Assembly (NCBI GenBank): GCA_022564115.1
Contig: JADFMB010000006.1
Coordinates: 1 to 33,544, forward strand
Source: Pseudomonadota bacterium
Lineage (GTDB): Bacteria > Pseudomonadota > Alphaproteobacteria > Rhodospirillales > Casp-alpha2
Direction of reading: 5' to 3'
Length of the DNA stretch: 33,544 nt
The notes beneath the pieces are model-generated. The model searched no databases, was not told the DNA's origin, and saw nothing but the letters and a program-made list of their open reading frames with translations. The position numbers and the translations under genes are program-made. Numbering within the stretch: position 1 is the stretch's first letter; the number at the start of each line of letters is the position of its first letter. Below, one piece after another: positions 1 through 8,008 of this stretch.

Positions 1-1
1 C

Positions 2-286
2 AAGTTCGCCAAGGTCATGATGTTCGACCTCCGGAAGCAGCCGCTGATTTTGAACGAATGCTGGCTCAACGTTTACGGGCCCTCGGATTCACAGGAAGCC
101 CACGTCCACGGCAACCACGTTCTCAGCGGCAACTATTACGTCAAGGCCCCGGAAGGGTGCGGCGAGTTTCTTCTCCATTCCCCTTACGCGGACACCATGT
201 TCAACCCGCCGTACACGGAGATGAACGAGCTCAACATGACGGCGGCGCCCAACGGTCTGAAGCCCTTTTCAATTTGGGCGCTGTAA
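2..286 (+). pseudogene. 2OG-Fe(II) oxygenase fragment, cut at both ends
   Basis: The frame is open from the left edge of the window and stops after 94 residues. The segment NVYGPSDSQEAHVHGNH, followed by LSGNYYVKAPEGCGEF, matches the core of the small putative 2-oxoglutarate/Fe(II) oxygenase family (2OG-FeII_Oxy_5 type), including the HVH iron-ligand region. Members of this family normally continue with a strand ending in a hydrophobic-PSW-L-x-H motif that supplies the last metal ligand. Here the similarity ends at about NELNMTA (near 240) and an unrelated tail (APNGLKPFSIWAL) follows. The C-terminal third, with an essential histidine, is therefore missing and the product should be inactive. 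The tail is antisense to the SGNH gene on the other strand. The family call is from memory of its motifs; the truncation is a confident reading. Confidence 0.6.
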
Positions 287-1149
287 TCCCGATGCCATTT
301 CATTTGAATGCTTGAGAAAGGCACCGGTTTGAATTTTTTGGCCTTGCGCATATAGGCGAACAGGGCATCGGAGAAGTGCCCATGCCGGTTGATGGATTCG
401 TTCCAGCCGTCGTAAAAAACCACGATGTCGGGCTTGTAATAGATTAGCTCGGACAGGAGATAGAGGTACTCCTGGGCTGAATCGAAGCCTGCGACGCCGG
501 CATTAATGACTTCAATGCGATCATAGCCGTCAGCCACCGGACGTAACCTGTTTAGCTCGTGCTGGGCATGTCCGGCGATTGATTCCAGTGGCGGAGCGCC
601 GTATCCGGCCAACGTGGAGCCGCCCAACATTATGATGCGGAATACGTTTTCGGGCTTTTCCCGAATGTAGCGCGGCCCCCCTTTTTCGGTGACGACGAAT
701 CCATCGACATCGAACGCGGTCCACATAAGATTCGTGGTGTAGGGTGCGCCGCCGGCGGGGTACAAAAAACTGCAAGAGATCTTCGGGTGATTCCGCCAGC
801 CTAATAAAGAGTCGGCGATGAAAAAGTCACACGCGTGTTCGAAGCCGATGTATGGAGAGTTCGTAACCCTTTCGAATTCATCGATGTTCGGTGTATCCAG
901 GAACAGGTTCAAGGTATAGCGGGAAAGGTAAAAGTGTTGGCGGGCCACATCCCCGGGAACGCCGTAGCCGGCCAGTTTATTCATGGCCAGTCCCACGGCA
1001 AGAATCTCAAATGCCAAGAATATGGGCACTCCCCAAATGAGGGCTCGCCGAACCCCCCGCCATATCCCTGGTTTGGCGTTGGCGAATTTTTGTCTCCACT
1101 TTTGGTAAAGCTTTTCGAACCTGTTGTGGGGAAATTCTTGTGATTTCAT
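184..1149 (-). pseudogene. SGNH/GDSL hydrolase-like membrane protein, 3' truncated
   Basis: The frame encodes 321 residues from the ATG at 1149; a longer frame reaches 1338 but its first 63 residues look non-coding. One membrane anchor lies near residues 35-55 (GVPIFLAFEILAVGLAM). SGNH blocks are visible: IIMLGGSTLAGYG (block I with the nucleophile Ser), INAGVAGFDSAQ (block II Gly) and VFYDGWNES (block III Asn). The block V Asp-x-x-His that completes the catalytic triad is absent. The last ~20 residues, from about GAAVMLSSF, are simply the antisense of the oxygenase fragment on the plus strand. The gene therefore lost its 3' end at the same junction that broke the oxygenase. Such proteins often acylate or deacylate surface glycans, which fits the polysaccharide genes to the right. 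The product is probably non-functional. Confidence 0.6.
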
Positions 1150-1266
1150 GGATAAAACCCGGATAACCACGAAAACGAAATAGAGAAGCTTTTCATTTGA
1201 GGTGAAATCATGAAAATCAGGTGCCGAGTGATATGCTTGGGCTTCTGGCCGGGTTTTTTCGGATAG

Positions 1267-1443
1267 AAGGCGTCCCGGAGATGTTGTATACGGCTCGGCA
1301 GAAATCTTTTCCAGATTTTTTCCGGTACCACCGGTCATCCCTTGACGAAGAAGAAAGCGATGGAGACGGAACAGCTTGATCTGCCGCTGAACAATCCTGG
1401 GGGACGCGAGAAGATTTACCAGAAACTGGACGCGGTGGAATAA
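1267..1443 (+). pseudogene. C-terminal gene fragment upstream of the sugar kinase
   Basis: A plus-strand frame is open from 1267 to the TAA at 1441-1443. The final ~38 residues (from GTTGHPLTKKKA, through METEQLDLPLNN, to YQKLDAVE) have a natural protein composition and the same codon choice as the kinase that follows. The first ~18 codons look random. The stop lies 5 bases before the kinase ATG, as expected for the last gene of an operon joined to the next one. I read it as the tail of a gene whose 5' part was lost in the rearrangement that also broke the two genes to the left. I do not recognise the family. An ATG at 1360 could start a 27-residue peptide, but nothing supports a separate gene. 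Confidence 0.4.
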
Positions 1444-1448
1444 GGTCC

Positions 1449-2453
1449 ATGATCATCAGCCGCACCCCTTTCCGCGTGTCGCTTTTCGGCGGCGGGACCG
1501 ATTATCCGAAGTGGTTCAGTGAACACGGCGGCGCCGTGTTCGGCTTCGCCATCAACAAGTATTGCTACATCTCGATAAGGCCCTTGCCGCCGTTTTTCGA
1601 ACACCGCCACCGGATCGTCTATTCCGAGGTCGAAAACGTGAAAGAGATCGAGGAAATCCGTCACCCCGCCGTCAGGGGGGTTTTGATGGACCAGGGTGTC
1701 GATGTCGGCATTGAAATTCATCACGACGGCGACCTGCCGGCGCGCTCCGGCCTGGGCTCGTCATCGTCGTTCACCGTCGGGCTGATCAATTCCCTGGCGG
1801 CGCTCAAGGGCACCAGGATGGACCCTAAAACCCTGGCCGAGGAGGCGATCCGCATCGAGCAGCAGGTGATCGGGGAACATGTCGGTTCCCAGGACCAGAT
1901 TTGGGCCGCCTTCGGGGGTATCAACCGCATCGATTTTCACAAAAACGGCGGTTTCGAGGTCAAGCCGGTATTGATTCCCCAGGCCCGCCGGGACGAACTG
2001 ATGGGCAACCTGCTGCTCTATTTCACCGGGCTTTCGCGTTTCGCCTCGGAAATCGCCAAGAAACAGATCGACAATATCGGCAACCGTGAAAAACAACTGA
2101 ACGCCATGGCGGCGATGGTCGGCGAAGCGCTCGGCATCCTTCAATCCGATAGCCGCCCGATTCGCGAGATCGGCGAGTTGCTGCACCAATCCTGGATGCT
2201 GAAGCGTGAGCTGGCGGACAACGTGACGACGCCGGAAGTCGATGATTTTTACCAGGCCGCCCGGGACGCCGGCGCCATCGGCGGCAAGCTTCTTGGCGCT
2301 GGTGGCGGCGGGTTCTTGCTATTGTTCGTCGAGCCGGACAAACAGGCGGCGGTGAAGGAAAAATTTCAAGACCTGATCCAGGTCAGTTTCGGAATCGACG
2401 AGGCGGGGTCTAAGATCGTCGTTTACGAGCCGGACGGGTTGGAAAACCGCTAA
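1449..2453 (+). CDS. GHMP sugar kinase, D-glycero-D-manno-heptose 7-phosphate kinase type
   Basis: The 334-residue product has a complete GHMP-kinase layout. The N-terminus RTPFRVSLFGGGTDYPKWF is typical of heptose/fucose-type kinases. The ATP loop PARSGLGSSSSF is at residues 97-108 and the C-terminal motif GGKLLGAGGGGF at 278-289. Relatives (HddA/WcbL) phosphorylate D-glycero-D-manno-heptose 7-phosphate at C1 on the way to a GDP-activated heptose for capsule, O-antigen or S-layer glycan. The exact sugar cannot be read from sequence; a fucose-like substrate is an alternative. AAGGTCC precedes the ATG. The gene directly follows the tail of a broken gene and precedes a glycosyltransferase, so it is a remnant or edge of a surface-polysaccharide cluster. 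The full set of motifs suggests it is still active. Confidence 0.85.
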   Translation: MIISRTPFRVSLFGGGTDYPKWFSEHGGAVFGFAINKYCYISIRPLPPFFEHRHRIVYSEVENVKEIEEIRHPAVRGVLMDQGVDVGIEIHHDGDLPARSGLGSSSSFTVGLINSLAALKGTRMDPKTLAEEAIRIEQQVIGEHVGSQDQIWAAFGGINRIDFHKNGGFEVKPVLIPQARRDELMGNLLLYFTGLSRFASEIAKKQIDNIGNREKQLNAMAAMVGEALGILQSDSRPIREIGELLHQSWMLKRELADNVTTPEVDDFYQAARDAGAIGGKLLGAGGGGFLLLFVEPDKQAAVKEKFQDLIQVSFGIDEAGSKIVVYEPDGLENR

Positions 2454-2502
2454 CGGCTTTTATTTCCGATCAAGGCGTCAGGCGAGAGTCAAAGGGGAAT
2501 CC

Positions 2503-3489
2503 ATGGCCGATAACCAACAGCAGGCTGAAGGCCGGGAAACGGTCAGGGGTGAAAACGCCCTCATCTCGATGGTTTTTTCCTTCCGCAACGAAGAGGAGGT
2601 GTTGGGGGAGTTGATCAAGCGCGTCGAAGCCGTTCTGTCAGGTCAATCGTTGGATTATGAACTGATCTTTATCAATGACGATTCGAACGATGGATCTCTT
2701 GATGTTTTGATGTCGGCGCGGGCAAAAAATCCGCGCATTAAGATTCTCAACATGTCCCGATGTTTTGGCCATGCGGAATGTGTACAGGCAGGCATGGCGT
2801 ATGCCACGGGCGATGCCGTTATTTCCATGGATACCGATCTTCAGGACCCGCCGGAGCTGATCCCTGAATTAATCGCCAAGTGGCGCGATGGCGCCGAGGT
2901 GGTCTACACGGTCAGGACCCGGCGCAAGGGAGAGAATGCCTTCAGGATGCTGATAACCAAGATGGCCTATAAAATTATCGGCGGTTTCTCCAAGGTCCCC
3001 CTTCCCGTCGATGCCGGTGATTTCCGGCTCATGAACCGCCGCGCCGTCAACGAGTTCCTGCGACTGGATGAATCGAACCCCTATCTGCGGGGCTTGGCCA
3101 TGTGGATCGGGTTCGAGCGGACCCCAATTTATTACGAGCGCGAAGCCCGCGGCGCCGGCGAAAGCCATTTCCCGGGGACCTTCAGCTTCGGGGCCTTGCA
3201 GAGCTTTGTCGCCGGCATCACGTCGTTTTCGATGGTGCCGCTGTTTTTTGTTTTGGTCGTCGGCATCATGGCCACCGCGGCTTCGGCCCTCGGTTTGCTG
3301 GCCCTGGCTTTAGGCGCCCCCTTCCCCGAAGGCACGGCGATGGTGCTGTTCCTGGTGTTTCTGTGGGGAAGCCTGATGGCCGCTTTGGGGATTGTCGCCG
3401 TTTACATCAGCCGGATTTATAGCGACGTCCGTCGGCGTCCCGGTTACATCGTAAAGGATACCATCGGGTTTCCGCCCCGCAACGACTGA
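2503..3489 (+). CDS. Membrane glycosyltransferase family 2 (polyprenyl-phosphate glycosyltransferase, GtrB/DPM1-like)
   Basis: The product has 328 residues. The GT2 catalytic domain covers about residues 20-240, with SMVFSFRNEEEV at the nucleotide-binding start, an acidic FINDDSNDGS loop, and the metal-binding DTDLQDPPEL at 110-119, which is characteristic of dolichyl/undecaprenyl-phosphate sugar transferases. Two C-terminal membrane segments follow (about 245-270 and 279-303) and then a short basic tail ending in RPGYIVKD. This is the classic GtrB/ArnC-like arrangement, which moves a sugar from a nucleotide donor to a lipid phosphate at the cytoplasmic face of the inner membrane. AAAGGGGAATCC gives a good ribosome site for the ATG at 2503. 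It lies 49 bases after the kinase gene in the same direction, so the two are probably co-transcribed. Donor sugar unknown. Confidence 0.85.
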   Translation: MADNQQQAEGRETVRGENALISMVFSFRNEEEVLGELIKRVEAVLSGQSLDYELIFINDDSNDGSLDVLMSARAKNPRIKILNMSRCFGHAECVQAGMAYATGDAVISMDTDLQDPPELIPELIAKWRDGAEVVYTVRTRRKGENAFRMLITKMAYKIIGGFSKVPLPVDAGDFRLMNRRAVNEFLRLDESNPYLRGLAMWIGFERTPIYYEREARGAGESHFPGTFSFGALQSFVAGITSFSMVPLFFVLVVGIMATAASALGLLALALGAPFPEGTAMVLFLVFLWGSLMAALGIVAVYISRIYSDVRRRPGYIVKDTIGFPPRND

Positions 3490-3534
3490 TCCCGGCGCGC
3501 GGTCTCCGTCTTCCCCGAGGCAAAGTTTAATTCC

Positions 3535-5073
3535 CTAGAAGTGCGGGCTTTTCGGCGTTCCCTGATGGCCGAATTCGGTTTCCACCTGGCCACCGGCGGC
3601 GCCGGCCGCAGCGGCCGCCACCGGTTTCGGGGCGCTGAACAGCGACTGAAACAGACGCGACGAGCGCCAAAGTATCATCCGCCCGACGCGGACGAACAAT
3701 AAAACGAACCCGAAGACACCGTGTTTGGCGTACATCGGCGCCCACCGCCAAGGCGCCATGTAAATGCGGACGAAGCCCTCGTTCTGGAGCTCCACCAGGT
3801 CCTTCGGCGTCAGATCGCCGACCGTGGTCACGGCGGCGCCGTAGCGGCGGTATTGCGAGAAATCGTCGGTATGAAGCGTCATCCCCTGCTCGCCTTGCTT
3901 GGCGATCTGGTAGAACTCGGTTCCCGGATAGGGAACGGCAATCGCCAGGTTGGCCTGTTTGATATCGCGGTTATTACCCAGGAAACGAAGCAACGTGCGT
4001 ACCGTTTCCTCGCTTTCGCCGGGCAGCCCGATCATCACCGAGTTCATGGCTTCGACGTTGTGTTTGTTGAGGATGCGGTTGGCCTCGACGTAATACTGCA
4101 GCGGCACCTTCTTCTTCATGGTCTTGCGCATTTCCGTGTCCACGGTCTCGAGGCCGAAGGACAGCCGGATCAGGCCGCATTCGGCCATCCGCTTGACCTG
4201 TTCGTCATTGACCAGGTTGGCCCGGGTACTGCTTTCCCAGGTTATGTCGAGCCCCTCGTCTTCGATGAGATCGCAAATCTTGAGGATATGCTCGTCATAG
4301 AGCGTCAACACGTCATCGACGATGAAGAAATGCCTTATCCCATAGGTATCGACCACGTGCTTCATCTCGGCGACGACCGATGCCGGCGACCGGCGGCGGA
4401 TAAGGGTGGTGTTGAGGTCCTTGGAAGCGCAAAAGATGCACTTCCACGGGCAACCGCGGGTGGTCTGGATCAAGGTGAACGGATTGCGCCCTTCCAGCGT
4501 TCCCAGAAGGTACTTGGAATTGTCGAGCAGGGTGCGGTCGGCCATCGGCAGGCTGTCGAAATCCTCAAGCGGGTCCGGCGCCCCTGCGAAAACCGGCTTG
4601 CCGTCCTCGCCCCGCCAGATGACGCCCTTCAGCCCCTCAAGCGTCCGGCCTTCCCGGAGGCGGTCCAGGAACCGGGGCAGGACATCCTCGGCTTCGCCGA
4701 CGAAGACGTAATCGAAACAGTCCTCAAGCGCCTTTTCCTTGACGATGGTGGTATGCGAGCCGCCGATCATGACCGGCAGGTCGGGCCGCGCCTTTTTCAG
4801 CGCCGTGGCCAACTCCACCTGGACGTGGAAGAACGGGCTGTAGGTCGTCAGGCCGACGATATCCGGTTCCTCGGCAAGCACCTTGGCCACCGTATCGTCT
4901 ACCGACAAGTTGTCGGGGGTGCCGTCGACGATGAAGGCCTCGTGGCCGTGCTGTTTGACGATGGCCCCCAGGAGGGCCAGGTTCATCGGCGGCCAACTGG
5001 AGTTGCGGCGGGCGAAATAACCGAAAATTCCGTAGGATTTCGTCCACGCAGGATAGATAAAACCAACCCGCAT
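3535..5073 (-). CDS. Cobalamin-binding radical SAM protein
   Basis: The 512-residue protein has an N-terminal B12-binding (Rossmann-like) domain, about residues 1-140, with DIVGLTTYSP, VMIGGSHTTI and FVGEAED as in the B12-binding/radical SAM class. The radical SAM core starts with TRGCPWKCIFC, whose cysteines C208, C212 and C215 form the CxxxCxxC [4Fe-4S] site. A clear DxHxxG cobalamin-ligand motif is not present, which is common in this class. The C-terminus has a hydrophobic stretch (FGFVLLFVRVGRMIL) and an Ala/Pro-rich tail, suggesting loose membrane association. Family members methylate or rearrange lipids, hopanoids or sugars; the substrate cannot be assigned. The gene is convergent with the glycosyltransferase. 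The ribosome site is weak (AGG before the ATG). Confidence 0.85.
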   Translation of the reverse strand: MRVGFIYPAWTKSYGIFGYFARRNSSWPPMNLALLGAIVKQHGHEAFIVDGTPDNLSVDDTVAKVLAEEPDIVGLTTYSPFFHVQVELATALKKARPDLPVMIGGSHTTIVKEKALEDCFDYVFVGEAEDVLPRFLDRLREGRTLEGLKGVIWRGEDGKPVFAGAPDPLEDFDSLPMADRTLLDNSKYLLGTLEGRNPFTLIQTTRGCPWKCIFCASKDLNTTLIRRRSPASVVAEMKHVVDTYGIRHFFIVDDVLTLYDEHILKICDLIEDEGLDITWESSTRANLVNDEQVKRMAECGLIRLSFGLETVDTEMRKTMKKKVPLQYYVEANRILNKHNVEAMNSVMIGLPGESEETVRTLLRFLGNNRDIKQANLAIAVPYPGTEFYQIAKQGEQGMTLHTDDFSQYRRYGAAVTTVGDLTPKDLVELQNEGFVRIYMAPWRWAPMYAKHGVFGFVLLFVRVGRMILWRSSRLFQSLFSAPKPVAAAAAGAAGGQVETEFGHQGTPKSPHF

Positions 5074-5194
5074 GACCTGTTCGTGCCCCTTTATTTCTTG
5101 TTCATCGAGATTTTCGACATCGTTGAGGGTCTCTGGGGAAATCTAGGGTGGAAAAGGGCCGCTATCAAGGAAAACTAAAGTTTCGGCTTTTATT

Positions 5195-5464
5195 TTAGCT
5201 GGCGTGAAGGTCCCTGTCGCGGTGGTAGGCGTCGGTGAAATCGTCCAGCATTTTCGCCGCCTTGGCGTCGAAATCGGCGCGTTGAATGAGCGCCCGGGTG
5301 ACGAAGGCGGCGAAGGTCACGGCCTCGCCCTTGCCGCGCAAGCGGAAGGCGCCGGCGAAGTCATCGAGATCCTCGTGGGTCTGCTTCTTGGCCATCACAT
5401 TGAGCTGACTTTTGACCAGGCGGTGCTTGGCGCGCCATTTCTTCTGGGTGGCGGCGGTGGCCAT
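5195..5464 (-). CDS. Small conserved-looking protein of unknown function (89 aa)
   Basis: The 89-residue product has a basic N-terminus (ATQKKWRAKHRLVKSQLN), then an apparently helical body rich in Ala, Asp and Phe with the segments DLDDFAGAFRLRGKGEAVTFAAF and TRALIQRADFDAKAAKMLDDF. I do not recognise the family. The first half could be a small DNA-binding (ribbon-helix-helix-like) unit, but this is only a guess from size and charge. Support for a real gene is strong: an AGGAG ribosome site 7-8 bases before the ATG, and a near-consensus promoter just upstream with a leader of about 20 bases. It follows hflX on the same strand but has its own promoter. The 12-base palindrome over that promoter would fit autoregulation. 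Confidence 0.7.
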   Translation of the reverse strand: MATAATQKKWRAKHRLVKSQLNVMAKKQTHEDLDDFAGAFRLRGKGEAVTFAAFVTRALIQRADFDAKAAKMLDDFTDAYHRDRDLHAS

Positions 5465-5489
5465 GGGAAATCTCCTGTCAGGGCCGATT

Positions 5490-5518
5490 ATTCTACTAGT
5501 AGATAATTAATATGTCAA
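5490..5518 (-). promoter_or_regulatory. Near-consensus sigma-70 promoter of the 89-aa gene, with palindrome
   Basis: Read on the minus strand, a perfect -35 TTGACA (5513-5518) and a -10 TAGAAT (5490-5495) are separated by exactly 17 bases. A perfect 12-base palindrome, TCTACTAGTAGA, covers 5492-5503 and overlaps the -10 box, where a repressor would block polymerase. Predicted start is about 5483, about 20 bases before the ATG. The stretch is strikingly AT-rich against GC-rich neighbours. The promoter is confident; the operator is inference. Confidence 0.75.
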
Positions 5519-5531
5519 CCTTGGCCGGGCA

Positions 5532-6917
5532 TTAATGCCCCCGCCGCCGGAAACGCGCCGCGTCGGCGGCATCGAGGCGCACCTTCAGGTGGATGGCGTC
5601 GGCCTTGTCCTGGCGCTCGACGACCTCGCCGTGATCGTATAGCCACGCCAGCGACGCCCCGTCGCCGTGGGCCAGCGATACCTCGATGAGCTTGAAGCGC
5701 TTGGTGATCCGCTCGTCGATGGCGGCGATCAGTTGCTTGCACCCGTCGCCCTTGATCGCCGATACCATCACTGTCGGGATGTTGCTTCGCCGAGTCCGGT
5801 TGGCCAGGGCCTCCCTTTCCGCCGCCGTCATCAGGTCGATTTTGTTCAACACCTCGATCAGGGTTTTCTCGACGCCGTCGCCCAATCCCATATCCCGGAG
5901 CACCGCCAGCACATCGGATTTTTGCGCTTCCGTATCCGCATGGGCGGCGTCGCGGACGTGAACGATGACGTCGGCTTCCACCACTTCCTCGAGGGTGGCG
6001 TGGAAGGCGTTGACCAGTTCATGCGGCAGTTGGGAGATGAAACCGACCGTATCGGACAGGATGGCGGTCCGGCCCGACGGCGTCTCGAACCTCCGCATGG
6101 TCGGATCCAGGGTGGCGAAAAGTTGGTTCTCGGCTTTGACCTTGGACTTGGTCAGGCGGTTGAACAGGGTCGATTTGCCGGCGTTGGTGTAACCGACCAG
6201 CGCCACCACCGGATAGGGCACTCGGCGCCGCGCCCGGCGATGAAGCTGACGGGTGCGCTTGACGTCCTTGAGTTCCCGCTTCAGACGGGTGATGCGTTTG
6301 CCGATCAGGCGGCGGTCGGTTTCGATCTGGGTTTCGCCCGGGCCGCCCATGAAACCGGCGCCGCCGCGTTGGCGTTCAAGATGGGTCCAACTCCGGACCA
6401 GGCGGCCGCGTTGATAGGTCAACGCCGCCAGCTCGACTTGCAATCGGCCCTCGCGGGTCCGCGCGCGCTCGCCGAAGATCTCCAGAATAAGCCCGGTGCG
6501 GTCGATGACCTTGCATTGCCAGTCCCGTTCCAGGTTGCGCTGTTGCACCGGCGTCAGCGGCGCGTCGACGATGACGACGGTGATCTTGCCCCTGTTCATC
6601 GCCCTTCCCTGGGCCCTTCCCTGGGCCCTTCCCCGGTCTTTCTCTTCGCCTTCGCCGTTGGCGCCGATGAGGCTGCCTAAGCGCTTGACGACGCCGGACC
6701 CGAACAATGTTGCCGGCAGGCGCCGGCCCAAGGTGACGATTTCGGAATGGACGATGTTGAGATTGATGGCCTTGGCCAAGCCGACGGCTTCGGCCAGGAG
6801 CGCGCCCTCCCGGCCGGCCTTGGGCGCTGATTTCAAACGCGGATGAACGACCAAACACGTTTCCCCGTCCCGGTCCGGGACGGAAGATCGCTGGTCGGGT
6901 TTTCGAGGTCCCGTCAA
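5532..6917 (-). CDS. hflX: Ribosome-associated GTPase HflX
   Basis: The 461-residue product has the HflX N-terminal domain, a glycine-rich linker with the family signature FMGGPGETQIETDRR (about 189-203), and the GTPase: P-loop GYTNAGKS (242-249), DTVG (289-292) and NKID (358-361). HflX binds the 50S subunit and rescues or splits stalled ribosomes. It lies 12 bases after hfq, the standard partner. The start is TTG at 6917 with GGAAAA just before it; no ATG fits better. An oddity is residues 95-106, an RGRAQGRAQGRA run made by three 12-base tandem repeats inserted in the N-terminal domain. The C-terminal end, after the GTPase, has the short extra domain usual in proteobacterial HflX. Confidence 0.95.
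   Translation of the reverse strand: MTGPRKPDQRSSVPDRDGETCLVVHPRLKSAPKAGREGALLAEAVGLAKAINLNIVHSEIVTLGRRLPATLFGSGVVKRLGSLIGANGEGEEKDRGRAQGRAQGRAMNRGKITVVIVDAPLTPVQQRNLERDWQCKVIDRTGLILEIFGERARTREGRLQVELAALTYQRGRLVRSWTHLERQRGGAGFMGGPGETQIETDRRLIGKRITRLKRELKDVKRTRQLHRRARRRVPYPVVALVGYTNAGKSTLFNRLTKSKVKAENQLFATLDPTMRRFETPSGRTAILSDTVGFISQLPHELVNAFHATLEEVVEADVIVHVRDAAHADTEAQKSDVLAVLRDMGLGDGVEKTLIEVLNKIDLMTAAEREALANRTRRSNIPTVMVSAIKGDGCKQLIAAIDERITKRFKLIEVSLAHGDGASLAWLYDHGEVVERQDKADAIHLKVRLDAADAARFRRRGH
6601..6636 (-). repeat. Three 12-base tandem repeats inside hflX
   Basis: The plus-strand unit GCCCTTCCCTGG occurs at 6601-6612 and 6613-6624, and again at 6625-6636 with one change (C for T). Because the unit is a multiple of three the hflX frame is kept, and each copy adds the residues G-R-A-Q. 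This is a coding minisatellite that can gain or lose units by slippage. Confidence 0.9.
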
Positions 6918-6929
6918 TTTTCCGGCCGA

Positions 6930-7190
6930 CTATGTCTCGACAGCGGCCTCCGCCTCTTTTTCGGGTTCGAATAATTGGATCGGCACCGACGGCATGACCG
7001 TCGAAATGGCGTGCTTGTAAACCAATTGGGTGTGCCCGTCCCGGCGCAACAGCACCGAAAAATTATCAAACCAAGTAACGATTCCCTGAAGTTTTACGCC
7101 GTTGACCAGGAAAATGGTTACCGGCGTTTTCTGTTTCCGGATGTGATTCAGGAAAACGTCCTGCACGTTTTGCGACTTTTCGGACGACAT
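6930..7190 (-). CDS. hfq: RNA chaperone Hfq
   Basis: The 86-residue product has the Sm1 part ([24 protein letters not shown]) and the Sm2 part with VYKHAIST, and a short acidic C-terminus typical of alphaproteobacterial Hfq. The hexamer binds small RNAs and mRNAs and supports pairing and decay. I place the start at the ATG at 7190: AGGGGG lies 8 bases upstream, and the protein then begins MSSEKSQ as in relatives. A GTG at 7199 would add three residues but sits inside that ribosome site. The gene is followed 12 bases later by hflX. The upstream interval (7200-7333) may hold a promoter, but no box pair with proper spacing is convincing. Confidence 0.97.
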   Translation of the reverse strand: MSSEKSQNVQDVFLNHIRKQKTPVTIFLVNGVKLQGIVTWFDNFSVLLRRDGHTQLVYKHAISTVMPSVPIQLFEPEKEAEAAVET

Positions 7191-7333
7191 TGATGCCACC
7201 CCCTTTTTTTTCTTGAACCCGATCGATCAGGGGATAGACCGCGGGTTTCTCCCTGTTTATCAATTGGTTATTACTTTTCCCCTTCCCCAGCCCGGCGGCC
7301 CTCGCCGGGGGGACCCTCGACGTGAAAATAATC

Positions 7334-8008
7334 TTACAGGGAATTAATAAACTTGCAAAGCGCATCGCAGTCCCGGAAGTGCCGGGCCGGGGGATGGGCG
7401 TTGAATTCGCCGGGCCCGGGCGCCGGATCGCGGACCAGGACGGGGGTACAGCCGGCGTTATAAGCGCATTCCATGTCGATATCGGCGTCGCCGGCGAACC
7501 ACACCCTGGGCCCCCTGGCAATGCCGCTTGTCGCCAGCGCCAGGTCGACGGGATCGGCGGCGGGTTTGTCCCGGTCCGCGTCCAGGGCCCCGACCATGGC
7601 GCCGAAAAACCGGTCCCAGCCCAGGTGTTCGGCCTCCAGACGCAGGAAATCGCCCTTCTTGTTGCTGACGACGCCCATGTAGGCACCCTTCCGGAAAAGG
7701 CTTTCCAGCATCTTCTGGGCGCCGTCGATGGGGCGCAGCTTCTCCACATGAATGGCGCCATAGCGTTCGTAGAAAACCTCGCCGGCGTCCCGCCACTTAT
7801 CCCCGAACAACTTGGGGAAGCTGTCGCGCATGGATTTTCGGACCCGGCTTCGGGTTTCATCGAGGCTCCAGGGCTCTTTACCGAAGGCGGTGAGCGTAAC
7901 GTTCAGGGCGTCATGGATGGTCGGCCAGGAATCGACCAGGGTGTTGTCCCAATCGAACAGGATGGCCCTCGGTCCCGTCTCTTGGCCACGCCCGGAGACT
8001 GCCGTCAC
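7334..8008 (-). CDS. HAD-superfamily phosphatase (phosphoglycolate phosphatase-like)
   Basis: The product has 224 residues. Motif I is FDWDNTLVDS (D19 the nucleophile, D21 the acid/base), motif II VVSNKKG (S115), motif III Lys in DKPAADP (K148) and motif IV FAGDADIDME (D174, D178). The cap between motifs I and II is helical, as in class C1 phosphatases such as Gph. A small phosphorylated metabolite is the likely substrate; the sequence does not say which. Its ATG overlaps the stop of the aminotransferase gene by four bases (ATGA), so translation is coupled. A GC-rich hairpin follows the stop (about 7290-7310) but has no T-run, so transcription into hfq is plausible. Confidence 0.85.
   Translation of the reverse strand: MTAVSGRGQETGPRAILFDWDNTLVDSWPTIHDALNVTLTAFGKEPWSLDETRSRVRKSMRDSFPKLFGDKWRDAGEVFYERYGAIHVEKLRPIDGAQKMLESLFRKGAYMGVVSNKKGDFLRLEAEHLGWDRFFGAMVGALDADRDKPAADPVDLALATSGIARGPRVWFAGDADIDMECAYNAGCTPVLVRDPAPGPGEFNAHPPARHFRDCDALCKFINSL

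Noticed and set aside
3721-5178. 485-codon plus-strand frame
   Set aside because: It is the antisense of the radical SAM gene, which has clear catalytic motifs; long antisense frames are common in GC-rich DNA.
7288-7312. GC-rich hairpin after the HAD gene as a terminator
   Set aside because: No T-run follows on either strand, so there is no support for intrinsic termination; hfq may be read through.
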